From Saprospiraceae bacterium (GTDB taxonomy: Bacteria; Bacteroidota; Bacteroidia; Chitinophagales; Saprospiraceae): a stretch of DNA of 58,932 nt. The notes beneath the pieces are model-generated. The model saw only the letters and a list, made by a program, of their open reading frames with translations, did not search any database and was not told the origin of the DNA. Shown here in pieces: positions 35,386-44,501 of the stretch. Made by a program: the position numbers and the translations under genes. The DNA is taken from contig JAGPCT010000018.1 in assembly GCA_018057925.1 (NCBI GenBank), positions 1 through 58,932 on the forward strand, given 5' to 3'. Each line of letters starts with the position of its first letter. Positions within the stretch are counted from its first letter, which is position 1.

Positions 35386-35480
35386 TACCCTACAGTTCCA
35401 TTTTAGGGGGAGTTTGTTCAGATCTTGTGGCAAGATTTCCGATAGGAGGATAAAGTCCCCTTTAACGGGGCTGGGGGTAC
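35386..35480 (-). repeat. Repeat E, copy upstream of member 4 (headless)
   Basis: AGGGGGAGTTTG ... TTGTGGCAAGATTT ... AAGTCCCCTTTAACGGGG matches the middle and one end of repeat E. The MKTF head is missing because the sequence changes to a long hairpin at 35475. Downstream (minus strand) it is followed by the same decayed signal-peptide region as head 1. Confidence 0.65.
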
Positions 35481-35561
35481 CAAAATAAGTAAAGGTCATA
35501 ATTAAGTCCGATTAGTATATTCTGATCGGACTTAGCTTTGACCATTTCCTTTTTATTACCC
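35475..35561. repeat. Long imperfect hairpin (37-38-bp arms) at the left edge of the T9SS gene block
   Basis: The left arm 35475-35512 (GGGTACCAAAATAAG ... AATTAAGTCCGAT) pairs with the right arm 35525-35561 (ATCGGACTTAGCTTTGACC ... TTATTACCC). A further copy of the right arm lies at 41287-41324, in direct orientation. The remaining sequence to 35731 is AT-rich, with a small CCAC/GTGG hairpin and no gene. Confidence 0.7.
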
Positions 35562-35731
35562 ACTACCACGTAAAGGTGGTCAAAAATATGAGATGGTCAA
35601 CCTCAAGTGTTTTCAAAATAGTTGCAAGTCAATTTAAACCAAATGAATTAAAATTCATCAATATAATTGAACCGATATATTTTAGAAATATTCAAACGGA
35701 ATGAACTCAACTTTAAAAAAATATCCGGGTT

Positions 35732-38095
35732 ATGAAAAAATTTTATATTTGTTTAGTACGGTTAATTATAGTTAACTATTTTACACTAAGTCAGATTTCA
35801 GGGCAGCAAATCTTAATGGATCCATCCGGAATCCGACCTATACACTGTGAGCATCACGGGTTGTCCATGGTCAATTTTTTCAATACCTGCACGGACAGTG
35901 TGTGTATGGAGAATGTAAAGAAATTGCAGCCTCGCGTTGTACGGTTCCCATCGGCAGGTGATGCGGCTTTTTATTCGATGGACATTGATACACCGGGTTA
36001 TGGTGTGGATTTTAAGGCAGTGGCTTCATATCTGGCAGAGCGCAATCACGCATTACATGACCCATTGACCTATCCGCCGCTTACCTCTACTTATACGTGC
36101 CCCGACATTATTGATTCATTAGGCGTACCATTAGTTTACAATGCATCCGTACCTAACGTATTTGCCAATGCCGATGATGCTGCCAATTTTCAAGAGCAAT
36201 TGGAAGATTGGTACTGTGTCTATCGCAAACAAAAAACACAGATTGAAGAGAGCTATTTGTTAAAGTTTATTCGCTATATTAAAGAGATCGAAGATGGACT
36301 GCCGGCAGGTGAAAGAGTAAATGTCATCTATGTAGCCAATATTTTTTCGGGGACTCCGGCTGGCCTTGTGAACACCCTGCGTCAACTCACGGACGGCTCA
36401 ATCAATGGTATAAAATCAATTCATGTGGCAGGCATAGAGCTATCCAATGAATCTTGGGGAAAAGTGAATAATACCATTTTTCAGGATCCACATGCCGGTC
36501 AGCAGTTTTATTATTATGTCCGTGGCATGCAATCCCCCACTACTTACACCGGACCACTTGTGGTAAATGGTGACTTCATATCAGCTATCAGAGAAAATTT
36601 TCCGGATATAAAAATTGGTTTTCCGGCGGCACCTATGGCTTCAGCGTCGCACTCGGACTATTATGGTTGCCCGATCTCCAGCGGCTCGGAAAGTAGGTTT
36701 AATGCGTGGAACAGTGAATTGGCCACTCTCATCAACTCACCTATCACTATTGATAGCCTTCCGACAACCGTCAGCAGCGGGGATGCCTTTGTCATCCATA
36801 AATATTTTGATGATAAATACTGGGCACAAAAGAATGTCGAGTCGATAGGAGGAACTTGCACAAATTGTCTATTTAACCCCACAGGCGAAAAAAAATATAA
36901 AAACTTTTTACAAGATCTTGCAGACGCCGGGACGGACTTTAATCAGCCCTATTCCTACTATCCGGAATCTGCTGATGATTCTTTATCATTGTCATTTGAT
37001 TGCCAGATGCAGCAGACATTAAAATTTATCGACTCCGGCTTCGTGGACAAAGTATTGGACGGCTATCGGGAATTACTGGGTATCAACAATACAAACCAAA
37101 AGAAAATATGGATGACTGAATGGAATATCCTCGAAGACAATCGGGATGACACGACTACACTTTACCACAATACATTCAATCAGGCTGTGCTATTATTGGG
37201 TTGGAAAATGGCAATGTACAGATCCAATTGGGAATTGCCCGATGTACATGACATGTTTCAATACAGCACATTTTACAATGGAGTTGCTGTCAATCAAAAT
37301 GGCTGCCTGAGCCCCAGAAGTGCTACCCGTGAATTTGGAGATGGAATGACGATTGATGCAGGCTCTACTAACGTACGGCGTATGGCGTATTGGCCTACTT
37401 ACTTAACCCGGCATATCTCCATAGATGCATTAAATTGGATCGACAATGAATCTGATCATTTCACAACATTCCCTGATGTACGTTTTTATACATTTATCAA
37501 TCCGGCTCAGGACAAGTTGTATGTGTACTACCTTAATGCCGGAGATAGCTCTATTTCATTAAACTTAGACAGTGTATTACTAAATGGTTTCGTTAATGAC
37601 AGCTTGATTACACACGAATATTTCACTGTAAAAAATAACTATTCCACTGCAGGCATTGCAACCCAATTTGAAAATAATAAATACTACAAAGTTGGAAAAA
37701 ACTGGAAAACCTCCATTGAAAATGAACCTGCATCCACCTATACCTCTACAATAGAAAATATTAAAACATTGAGCATTCTCCGCAAATCAATGGGTGTATA
37801 TACAATCCCGATATCAAAAGCAACTTCAAGTGTAAGCGGTATTGATGTCGCGGACGAAAACATACAGATATTTCCCAATCCTACATCGGGTAGGTTTACC
37901 ATTCGATCCGGCTCGACATTGGAAGACGCACAGGTTCAGATATTGAGTGTAGTCGGGCAAGTTATCCTGGCGACCCATGTCTCCGGTACAAGGGCAGATT
38001 TCGACCTGAGTACACTGCCGTCAGGAGTTTATTTTCTGACAATATGCCGGAAAAATAAGTCGATAACAAATCATAAAATAATTATTGCTCATTGA
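35732..38095 (+). CDS. Secreted glycoside-hydrolase-like protein (clan GH-A type) with T9SS sorting domain
   Basis: A 787-residue exported protein. The signal peptide (about 1-25) ends ISGQ. The middle has features of a (beta/alpha)8 glycosidase: VVRFPSAGDA near residue 71, AGIELSNESWG (about 232-242, the NE of the acid/base site) and KIWMTEWNIL (about 458-467, whose Glu fits the nucleophile of GH39/51/79-like enzymes). A beta domain follows. The C-terminal ~75 residues are a type A sorting domain (IQIFPNPTSGRFTIRS ... SGVYFLTI ... THKIIIAH-like end). Expected on the cell surface or secreted. I cannot assign the GH family or substrate. First of three adjacent T9SS genes; the next start overlaps its stop. 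Confidence 0.8.
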   Translation: MKKFYICLVRLIIVNYFTLSQISGQQILMDPSGIRPIHCEHHGLSMVNFFNTCTDSVCMENVKKLQPRVVRFPSAGDAAFYSMDIDTPGYGVDFKAVASYLAERNHALHDPLTYPPLTSTYTCPDIIDSLGVPLVYNASVPNVFANADDAANFQEQLEDWYCVYRKQKTQIEESYLLKFIRYIKEIEDGLPAGERVNVIYVANIFSGTPAGLVNTLRQLTDGSINGIKSIHVAGIELSNESWGKVNNTIFQDPHAGQQFYYYVRGMQSPTTYTGPLVVNGDFISAIRENFPDIKIGFPAAPMASASHSDYYGCPISSGSESRFNAWNSELATLINSPITIDSLPTTVSSGDAFVIHKYFDDKYWAQKNVESIGGTCTNCLFNPTGEKKYKNFLQDLADAGTDFNQPYSYYPESADDSLSLSFDCQMQQTLKFIDSGFVDKVLDGYRELLGINNTNQKKIWMTEWNILEDNRDDTTTLYHNTFNQAVLLLGWKMAMYRSNWELPDVHDMFQYSTFYNGVAVNQNGCLSPRSATREFGDGMTIDAGSTNVRRMAYWPTYLTRHISIDALNWIDNESDHFTTFPDVRFYTFINPAQDKLYVYYLNAGDSSISLNLDSVLLNGFVNDSLITHEYFTVKNNYSTAGIATQFENNKYYKVGKNWKTSIENEPASTYTSTIENIKTLSILRKSMGVYTIPISKATSSVSGIDVADENIQIFPNPTSGRFTIRSGSTLEDAQVQILSVVGQVILATHVSGTRADFDLSTLPSGVYFLTICRKNKSITNHKIIIAH

Positions 38096-38109
38096 AAAAT
38101 AGATTTACT

Positions 38110-39795
38110 ATGAAAATTTATATCCTATTCATGCTCTGTTGTATTGGGAACATTGGCAATGCACAAAATTTCAAATGGGTGAATACCTTTGGCAGTAGTG
38201 CGGCTGAATTTGGTTATTCAGTAAAAACTGCGCCGGATGGGAAAGTGTATGTTACCGGTTCATTTTCCGAAGAGCTGGACTTAGATCCGAGTCCTGCCGT
38301 GATGAAACTCACTTCTCAAGGAAGCACCGATATATTTATTGTATGTTATGATAGTACCGGAGAGTTCTTGTGGGCAAAGTCTGTGGGAGGTGAGGGCTCT
38401 GATGAGGGTTTTTCACTGGCTTTAGACATTAGTGGGAATGTTTACGTTACCGGATATTTTCAGAACAATGTAGATTTTGATCCGGATGGAGGCTCATATC
38501 CACTTATCGCACAAGGAATTAAAGATATGTTTGTTCTTAAATTGACCAATGAAGGTACATTTCTATGGGCGAAAGATATTGGTGGTACAAAGACCACTAT
38601 TGGGAAATCAATATTTACAGATGCAGACGGGAATATTGCACTGACCGGGTATTTTAAAGGTATAACAAATTTCAATCCGGATGGATCAGGGTTTTATTTG
38701 ACTTCTGCCGGATCCAGCAATGACGCTTTCGTTCTTCGATTAAATCCGGATGGGGGATTTATTTGGGCATTTCCTATAGCCGGTCCCGGTTTTGATGAAG
38801 GGTGGTCAATACAGATGGATGGCGCCGGGAATGTCTATGCAGTAGGCTCGTTTGAACAGGGAATAGTTTTTGATTCTGACCCAATGGTTTCAGAGGGAGG
38901 TAAAGATATCTACCTCATAAAACTAGATAAAGAGGGACACTATGTCTATTCAAAATCAATTGGCTCTGATATAGATGATGTATGTAAAGCCTTGGCTCTG
39001 GATGCATCCGGCAATTTATATTTATCCGGCTATTTTCAACAAAATGCTGATTTTGATCCAGGAGCCGGAGAGTACTATCTTTCATCAAAGGGAGATTATG
39101 ACGTGTTTATATTGAAGTTGGACTCAGAGGGTGCGTTTGTATATGCAAAGTCCATGGGTGGGACCGAGCCTGAAGAGGCTAAAGGAATAGCTGTAGATGC
39201 CGCAGGAAACGTATATGCGACCGGTGGATTCAATGGTACGGCTGACTTCAATCCCGGAATGAGTGAATATTTTCTGGAAGCCCCGGGTGAGTCCGAAAAT
39301 ATATTTATAGTCAAATTAGATGCAGTAGGTAATTTTTCTTGGGCCAGTTCCATCGGCAGTACTGGAATCGATGTAGGTGCTGCTATTGCGTTACGTGGAC
39401 AAAATGTTTATACTACGGGCGTATTCAATGAGATAGTGGACTTTGATCCCAATATGGGTATTGAAAACTATGACGCTATCGGTGGTGGCGATTGCTATTT
39501 ACTCAAACTCAATCAAAAGCCTTCTATTCTAAAATTAGTGGACAATGTACCTGCTACCTCGCCTATCGATATTTATCCCAATCCAAGTACAGGAATATTC
39601 AATATAAATACCCGGAACCTTTCAAGTCCTTATACTATAACCATTTGCAATAATCTGGGCCAAATTATTTATCAGAGCCAAGAAAATTCGACCCCGACAG
39701 AGGTTGATTTATCCCATTTTCCTGACGGCAGCTATTTCATAAGTATTACTACTCCCACAACCTCATCTACGCATAAAGTTATCAATCTGAAATAA
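38110..39795 (+). CDS. Secreted SBBP-repeat (beta-propeller) protein with T9SS sorting domain
   Basis: A 561-residue protein from the ATG at 38110 (MKIYILFML); a TTG at 38092 overlapping the upstream stop is an alternative. The signal peptide ends GNAQ. About eight to nine repeats of ~48 residues follow the pattern F-x-W-A-K-S-x-G-G ... A-x-D-x-x-G-N-V-Y-V-T-G-x-F ... D-F-D-P, the SBBP (beta-propeller) signature. It ends with IDIYPNPSTGIFNINT ... GSYFISI ... THKVINLK, a type A sorting domain. Likely a surface scaffold or binding protein; no catalytic motif seen. Probably one transcript with its neighbours. Confidence 0.88.
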   Translation: MKIYILFMLCCIGNIGNAQNFKWVNTFGSSAAEFGYSVKTAPDGKVYVTGSFSEELDLDPSPAVMKLTSQGSTDIFIVCYDSTGEFLWAKSVGGEGSDEGFSLALDISGNVYVTGYFQNNVDFDPDGGSYPLIAQGIKDMFVLKLTNEGTFLWAKDIGGTKTTIGKSIFTDADGNIALTGYFKGITNFNPDGSGFYLTSAGSSNDAFVLRLNPDGGFIWAFPIAGPGFDEGWSIQMDGAGNVYAVGSFEQGIVFDSDPMVSEGGKDIYLIKLDKEGHYVYSKSIGSDIDDVCKALALDASGNLYLSGYFQQNADFDPGAGEYYLSSKGDYDVFILKLDSEGAFVYAKSMGGTEPEEAKGIAVDAAGNVYATGGFNGTADFNPGMSEYFLEAPGESENIFIVKLDAVGNFSWASSIGSTGIDVGAAIALRGQNVYTTGVFNEIVDFDPNMGIENYDAIGGGDCYLLKLNQKPSILKLVDNVPATSPIDIYPNPSTGIFNINTRNLSSPYTITICNNLGQIIYQSQENSTPTEVDLSHFPDGSYFISITTPTTSSTHKVINLK

Positions 39796-39865
39796 TTGAG
39801 CGAATATGATCGAATTACGTTGTTTTTGAATTAATCCAATGTAGATAAAAAAACCATAACCCCCT

Positions 39866-41089
39866 ATGAGAATAATTCCTATAATTATTATAATCACTTT
39901 GAATATAAATATCGCACTAAGTCAGAGTGGGACTATTGCATCAAGCACTGTCGGCCAGTATGTCAAGTTTGGACAATACTTTGGAGATACCATTCTGTGG
40001 CGGATCATCAGAAAAAACCCGGATAATAGTGCGATGCTGCTTTCAGAATCCATACTATGTATCAAACCCTTTGATTCGAAGGGAGACCTCACCGATGGCA
40101 GAGGCTCACCGGGTGGTTCAGGGAGTAGAATTGCCAAGGGGAGTAATTTCTGGGAAAAATCGAATATCCGGGAATGGTTGAACAGTAATGAGACCCCAGT
40201 CATATATTCAGGTAATCCACCGAAATCCGAATACACCATGTTAGGTCTCAATGCCTACGATGAAGAGGCCGGATTTCTGACAAATTTTACTCCAAGTGAA
40301 CTCAGTGTAATTTTAGAAACCAAACACAAGAGTTTATTAGCGAAGGTAGATGCTGTGTCCGGGGTAGTAGATGGTGGAACAGATACGCATATCGACAATG
40401 TCAACCTGTCCGATGTTGTGCAGAATTTCGATGATGCTTATTTCCAACTTATCACTGATAAAGTTTTTTTATTGGATGTAAAGGAATTGTATTTTGATGT
40501 GTGGGCAAATGAAGCATTAGGAGGAACAGCTTCCAATCTACAATTGAGAAAACCTACTGAACAAGCAGTAGCGCATTCGGAGTATATCGGGTCGGAATTG
40601 AACATAAATACACCTTTCAATTACTTTTTACGTACTCCCAATTGTAACGAAGAAAATACCGTACGCTCTATTAGTCCGGCCACACCGAATAAGGTACATT
40701 CCGGAGCCTGTTTTTCATCGAATGGAGGAATATTACCGGCACTCAATGTGTCTGACAAAGCATACATATTTTCCGGTGATGGAAGCGTGAGCAATCCCTT
40801 TGTGGTCAGTAGTGAGTCCGCTTCGATTCAGTCATGGATCAATCAATCCGCCTCAGGTATTTACTTCTTTACGAATCCTACCTCCGGTGAACTCACGGTA
40901 CAATTGCCGGATGCAGTAGAAATCAAATCCATCGAAATGTTTGATCTGATGGGGAACTTATGTAAAAAATGGATAGGGGAAGAATTTGATTCTCCCTTAC
41001 ATCTGAGTGATCAACATACCGGCGTATATATCTTCATAGTTAAAACTGCAACGAAGTCCTATGCACATAAAGTTTTCCTATTGAGATAG
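39866..41089 (+). CDS. Secreted DUF6273-domain protein with T9SS sorting domain
   Basis: A 407-residue exported protein. The signal peptide (about 1-19) ends ALSQ. The domain from about 30 to 300 begins YVKFGQYFGDTILWRIIRKN (in part), PDNSAMLLSESILCIKPFD and SNIREWLNS, which is the DUF6273 pattern usually found in Gram-positive surface proteins. NYFLRTPNCNEENTVRSIS and YIFSGDGSVSNPFVV follow, also typical. The C-terminus (FTNPTSGELTVQLP ... TGVYIFIV ... YAHKVFLLR) is a type A sorting domain. Function unknown. Confidence 0.82.
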   Translation: MRIIPIIIIITLNINIALSQSGTIASSTVGQYVKFGQYFGDTILWRIIRKNPDNSAMLLSESILCIKPFDSKGDLTDGRGSPGGSGSRIAKGSNFWEKSNIREWLNSNETPVIYSGNPPKSEYTMLGLNAYDEEAGFLTNFTPSELSVILETKHKSLLAKVDAVSGVVDGGTDTHIDNVNLSDVVQNFDDAYFQLITDKVFLLDVKELYFDVWANEALGGTASNLQLRKPTEQAVAHSEYIGSELNINTPFNYFLRTPNCNEENTVRSISPATPNKVHSGACFSSNGGILPALNVSDKAYIFSGDGSVSNPFVVSSESASIQSWINQSASGIYFFTNPTSGELTVQLPDAVEIKSIEMFDLMGNLCKKWIGEEFDSPLHLSDQHTGVYIFIVKTATKSYAHKVFLLR

Positions 41090-41286
41090 CAACTCAGACA
41101 GAAATATCAAACACACCGGAATCACCGTAATAGAAACCAGGCAAATCAAACAAAATCAGATCTGGATTGAGGTAGATTTCCGCCGGGGAAATAAAAGCCT
41201 TAAAAATCTGCATTATTAACGGAATATGTGCTGCTATAACAAAATAAATACAAGAATTAACGCCTCTACGTCCGCCTAATATATTA

Positions 41287-41324
41287 ATCGGACTTAATTA
41301 TGACCATTACTTGTTTTTGTTACC
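41287..41324 (+). repeat. Hairpin arm, second copy, at the right edge of the T9SS gene block
   Basis: ATCGGACTTAATTATGACC ... GTTACCC matches 35525-35561 in direct orientation and 35475-35512 in inverted orientation. Here it has no partner arm nearby. It joins repeat E exactly as at the left edge. Confidence 0.7.
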
Positions 41325-41461
41325 CCTAGCCCCTTGTAGGGGGAGTTTGATTCGATCCTGTGGCAAGATTTTCGATAGATAGATAAAATCCCCTTTATGG
41401 GATTTAGGGGTAAAAGGGGATTTAGGAGTGATAATGCAAGCAGCCGTAAAAATGTTTTCAT
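41294..41461 (-). pseudogene. Orphan lipoprotein head fragment with in-frame repeat E (head 5)
   Basis: From ATG (41461) the minus strand encodes 55 residues: MKTFLRLLALSLLNPLLPLN, PIKGILSIYRKSCHRIES, NSPYKGLGVTKTSNGHN, then stop. It matches the leaders of array members 2 and 3, 6 kb away, including the doubled LNPL. The frame then runs into the hairpin arm instead of a signal core and body. Clearly a decapitated paralogue. The rest of 41090-41741 shows no gene. Confidence 0.65.
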
Positions 41462-41729
41462 AAGATAAAAAATTTATTGTGTCCTGAATTAAAGATTTAC
41501 AACTTGCCACAAGTTGCAAACTATCAGCAGCTGTGACTTTAAGTCGAATTCATATCGTAGGCAATATTTATGACGTTTATATGCATTAAGGTTAAATTGC
41601 TTTGGATAAACACCATTTTCCTATTGAATATAAGTAATCAATTGAATGTGGAAAGATTAATAAAAAATTAAGATTTCAATTTTCTTGGTCAATAGAAGGC
41701 TTCCAATAGGGTGATGCTAGCATTTTTAG

Positions 41730-41737
41730 TATCTTTG
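41730..41737 (+). promoter_or_regulatory. Bacteroidetes -7 box abutting the 2-oxoacid dehydrogenase gene
   Basis: TATCTTTG ends 4 bases before the ATG at 41742, again implying an almost leaderless mRNA. No clear -33 element. Confidence 0.55.
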
Positions 41738-41741
41738 TTTT

Positions 41742-43811
41742 ATGCAATCTAAGACATTTGAAGAGACCATAGATATTTCTATCCTGACCCATGCTTTTAA
41801 AATCATGTACTCAGCCAAATTTATGGCTGAATTATATGAGGATAATTTTAAATTGGTGTCTAAATACGTCCATGCTACCTCTAGAGGACATGAAGCTATT
41901 CAAATAGCATGTGGAATTCAACTTAAGCCATGTGATTATGTTTTTCCCTATTATCGGGATGATGCCCTTATGTTAGCATTAGGAGCCACTCCGTATCAAA
42001 TGATGCTACAATTATTGGCTAAGAGAGAAGACCCCTTTTCGGGAGGTCGATCATACTATTGCCACCCTAGCTTAAAAGATGACGATAAACCCAAAATTCC
42101 TCATCAATCCTCTGCTACAGGGATGCAAGCCATTCCGGCTACAGGTGCAGCATTAGGCATGTGGTACAAAGAACATCAAGGTATTGATCAAGGCTCCATC
42201 CCTCCTCTTGTAGTGTGCTCCATCGGCGATGCAGCGGTTACAGAAGGCGAAGTCAGTGAAGCCTTCCAAATGGCTGCTCTAAAACAATTACCAATAATTT
42301 TCCTTGTACAAGATAACAATTGGGACATTTCAGCATATAAAGATGAAGTCAGAACATGGAATGCCGCCGAATATGCTAACGGTATTAACGGATTGGATTC
42401 GATTTCTATTGATGGTACCAACTTTGTTGATTGCTACAAAACAATTCAAGAAATATTCCAAATTGTGCGTACTGAACGTAGGCCTTTCATCCTTCACGCA
42501 AAAGTCCCCTTGCTTAACCATCATACTTCCGGCGTTCGTAAAGAATGGTATCGATTTGACTTAGAGGAAGAATCCTTAAATGACCCATATCCTAAATTTG
42601 TTAAAATGCTAATAAATCAAGGGCATTTTAATCAAGTTGAACTCGAAATATTAGAAAAAAGCATTCAAGAAGACATAAAATCTCAATTTTTAAAAGCCCA
42701 AAAGGCTGAAGAACCCAGACCTGAAGACCTTTATACACATATCTTCGCTCCTACTCCGGTTATTGAAGAAAAAGGGAATCGTCATGGAGTCAATAACGAA
42801 CTCAAAAATATGGTGGATAGCGGAATATTTGCTATTCGTGAGATTATGTTAAAAGACGAACGGTGTGTATTTTATGGTCAAGATGTAGGAGCCCGTTTAG
42901 GCGGTGTTTTTAGGGAGGCCGCCACTTTGGCCGAACAGTTTGGAGATCATCGCGTCTTTAACACTCCCATTCAAGAAGCATTCATTATCGGAAGTACTGT
43001 CGGGATGTCGGCTGTGGGCTTAAAACCAATCGTAGAAGTTCAATTTGCAGATTATATCTGGCCGGGATTGAACCAACTTTTCTCAGAAGTCAGTCGCTCC
43101 AATTATTTGTCTAATGGTAAATGGCCGGTTAGCATGGTACTCAGAGTACCCGTGGGTGCGTATGGAAGCGGAGGGCCTTATCATTCAAGCAGTGTTGAAA
43201 CAATTGTTGCCAATATCAGGGGCGTCAAGATAGTTTATCCCACAGATGCTGCCGACCTAAAAGGTTTGATGAAGGCGGCATACGAAGACCCTAACCCTGT
43301 TGTTATGTTTGAGCATAAAGGTCTGTACTGGGCAAAGCTTCCCGGGACAGAAAACGCAAAATGTATTGAAGCTGATGAAGAGTATATTGTACCTATAGGA
43401 AAGGCAAATGTTTTAATTGAATCTTCACCCACCAAAGATGAATCAACTTGTACAATCATTGCTTACGGAATGGGCGTACACTGGGCTTATAATGCGGAAA
43501 AGCAATTTCCAGGAAGAATAGAAATCATCGATTTAAGATCATTGGTCCCATTGGATGTTGATACCATATTTCAATCTGTTAGAAAGACAAACCGCTGTTT
43601 AGTTATAACAGAAGAAGCAGTTGATGGTTCCTATGCTCAAAGCATCGCCGCCAGAATACAAGAAAACTGTTTTAATCATTTAGACGCCCCTGTTAGAACA
43701 ATAGGTTCAGCCAATGTTCCAGCCGTACCGCTCAATGAAGTCTTAGAAAAAACGATGCTTCTCAATATTGACAAAGTCTCCTCAGCGATAAATTCATTAT
43801 TATCATATTAA
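41742..43811 (+). CDS. 2-oxoacid (branched-chain/2-oxoisovalerate-type) dehydrogenase E1, fused alpha and beta subunits
   Basis: A 689-residue thiamine-diphosphate enzyme that oxidatively decarboxylates a 2-oxoacid and passes the acyl group to a lipoyl E2. The alpha part (about 1-340) has the ThDP/Mg motif GDAAVTEGEVSEAF ... QDNNWDIS (about 161-192; GDA in place of the usual GDG) and FPYYRDDALMLALG. The beta part (about 355-689) has YGQDVGARLGGVFREA, NTPIQEAFIIGSTVGM, EVQFADYIWPGLNQL and YHSSSVE. Fused E1 proteins of this kind are common in Bacteroidetes, where they serve branched-chain 2-oxoacids. Pyruvate cannot be excluded. No E2/E3 genes adjacent. Confidence 0.9.
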   Translation: MQSKTFEETIDISILTHAFKIMYSAKFMAELYEDNFKLVSKYVHATSRGHEAIQIACGIQLKPCDYVFPYYRDDALMLALGATPYQMMLQLLAKREDPFSGGRSYYCHPSLKDDDKPKIPHQSSATGMQAIPATGAALGMWYKEHQGIDQGSIPPLVVCSIGDAAVTEGEVSEAFQMAALKQLPIIFLVQDNNWDISAYKDEVRTWNAAEYANGINGLDSISIDGTNFVDCYKTIQEIFQIVRTERRPFILHAKVPLLNHHTSGVRKEWYRFDLEEESLNDPYPKFVKMLINQGHFNQVELEILEKSIQEDIKSQFLKAQKAEEPRPEDLYTHIFAPTPVIEEKGNRHGVNNELKNMVDSGIFAIREIMLKDERCVFYGQDVGARLGGVFREAATLAEQFGDHRVFNTPIQEAFIIGSTVGMSAVGLKPIVEVQFADYIWPGLNQLFSEVSRSNYLSNGKWPVSMVLRVPVGAYGSGGPYHSSSVETIVANIRGVKIVYPTDAADLKGLMKAAYEDPNPVVMFEHKGLYWAKLPGTENAKCIEADEEYIVPIGKANVLIESSPTKDESTCTIIAYGMGVHWAYNAEKQFPGRIEIIDLRSLVPLDVDTIFQSVRKTNRCLVITEEAVDGSYAQSIAARIQENCFNHLDAPVRTIGSANVPAVPLNEVLEKTMLLNIDKVSSAINSLLSY

Positions 43812-43847
43812 ATTAAACTATTATTTTTGAATAAAAAATTGAAACAA

Positions 43848-44423
43848 ATGAAACCAAACTTATTTACAACATGGATTATATGTGCATTTTTACTTACTTC
43901 CTTTATGGCCATTGGACAAAATAGGTCTTATTTTGAAGTAGATGGCGGGTACACCGTCATCGGCAATAATGCTCAATCAGGATATGGCATAAATGTTAAT
44001 GCGGGATATACACTTTTTAAAATCGTTACCCCATCTTTAGGATATCAATTCCATTCTTTATCCAGTCAATCAAATCATTATAATTCTGATGCAAAACTCG
44101 ATATTGCTTATTTTGCAGTAAAAGTCAATGCTTTAAACTTTAAATGGTTCTCTTTCAATTTAGGACCTGTGGTTTTCAGAAGAATATGGAAACAGGATTA
44201 CAATGTTAAAGATGGCTATATCCTTCACAAAGATGGTTTAACTATGAATCAAGATCATACTTATTCATATTACAAACCCAATTTTGGATATGGTGGTGTA
44301 GCCGGAGTAAAGTTTGATCTATATAAAGGAATTGGCGTAAAATTAGATGCTACGTATCAAATTGATTTCGACCATAAAGATAGTATGCTATTTACTTCTG
44401 GAGGCGTATTTTTTAGATTCTAA
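43848..44423 (+). CDS. Outer-membrane beta-barrel protein
   Basis: A ~191-residue protein from the ATG at 43848 (MKPNLFTTW); a TTG at 43827 is less likely. The signal peptide ends AIGQ. The body alternates aromatic and polar residues in strands (YFEVDGGYTVIG, YGINVNAGYTLFKIVTPSLG, WFSFNLGPVVF, YGGVAGVKFDLYKGIGVKL) and ends in GGVFFRF, whose terminal Phe is the usual barrel-assembly signal. A small 8-strand barrel similar to OmpW/OmpX-like proteins is likely. Followed by a strong hairpin terminator. Confidence 0.8.
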   Translation: MKPNLFTTWIICAFLLTSFMAIGQNRSYFEVDGGYTVIGNNAQSGYGINVNAGYTLFKIVTPSLGYQFHSLSSQSNHYNSDAKLDIAYFAVKVNALNFKWFSFNLGPVVFRRIWKQDYNVKDGYILHKDGLTMNQDHTYSYYKPNFGYGGVAGVKFDLYKGIGVKLDATYQIDFDHKDSMLFTSGGVFFRF

Positions 44424-44436
44424 TCTTTCCACCAAA

Positions 44437-44478
44437 TAGAAAAGAAACTATTGAGTACCTTCAATAGTTTCTTTTCTA
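44437..44478. terminator. Strong hairpin terminator after the outer-membrane protein gene
   Basis: A perfect 18-bp stem: TAGAAAAGAAACTATTGA (44437-44454) pairs with TCAATAGTTTCTTTTCTA (44461-44478), with a 6-base loop. The T-rich right arm and following TATATT make it suitable on the plus strand. Confidence 0.85.
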
Positions 44479-44501
44479 TATATTGAAATAAATTTAATCC
44501 A

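Noticed and set aside
41307-41519. A minus-strand frame of 70 codons starting at 41519
   Set aside because: It lies in a different frame from the lipoprotein head (41461-41294), whose residues match paralogues. This one is a shadow.
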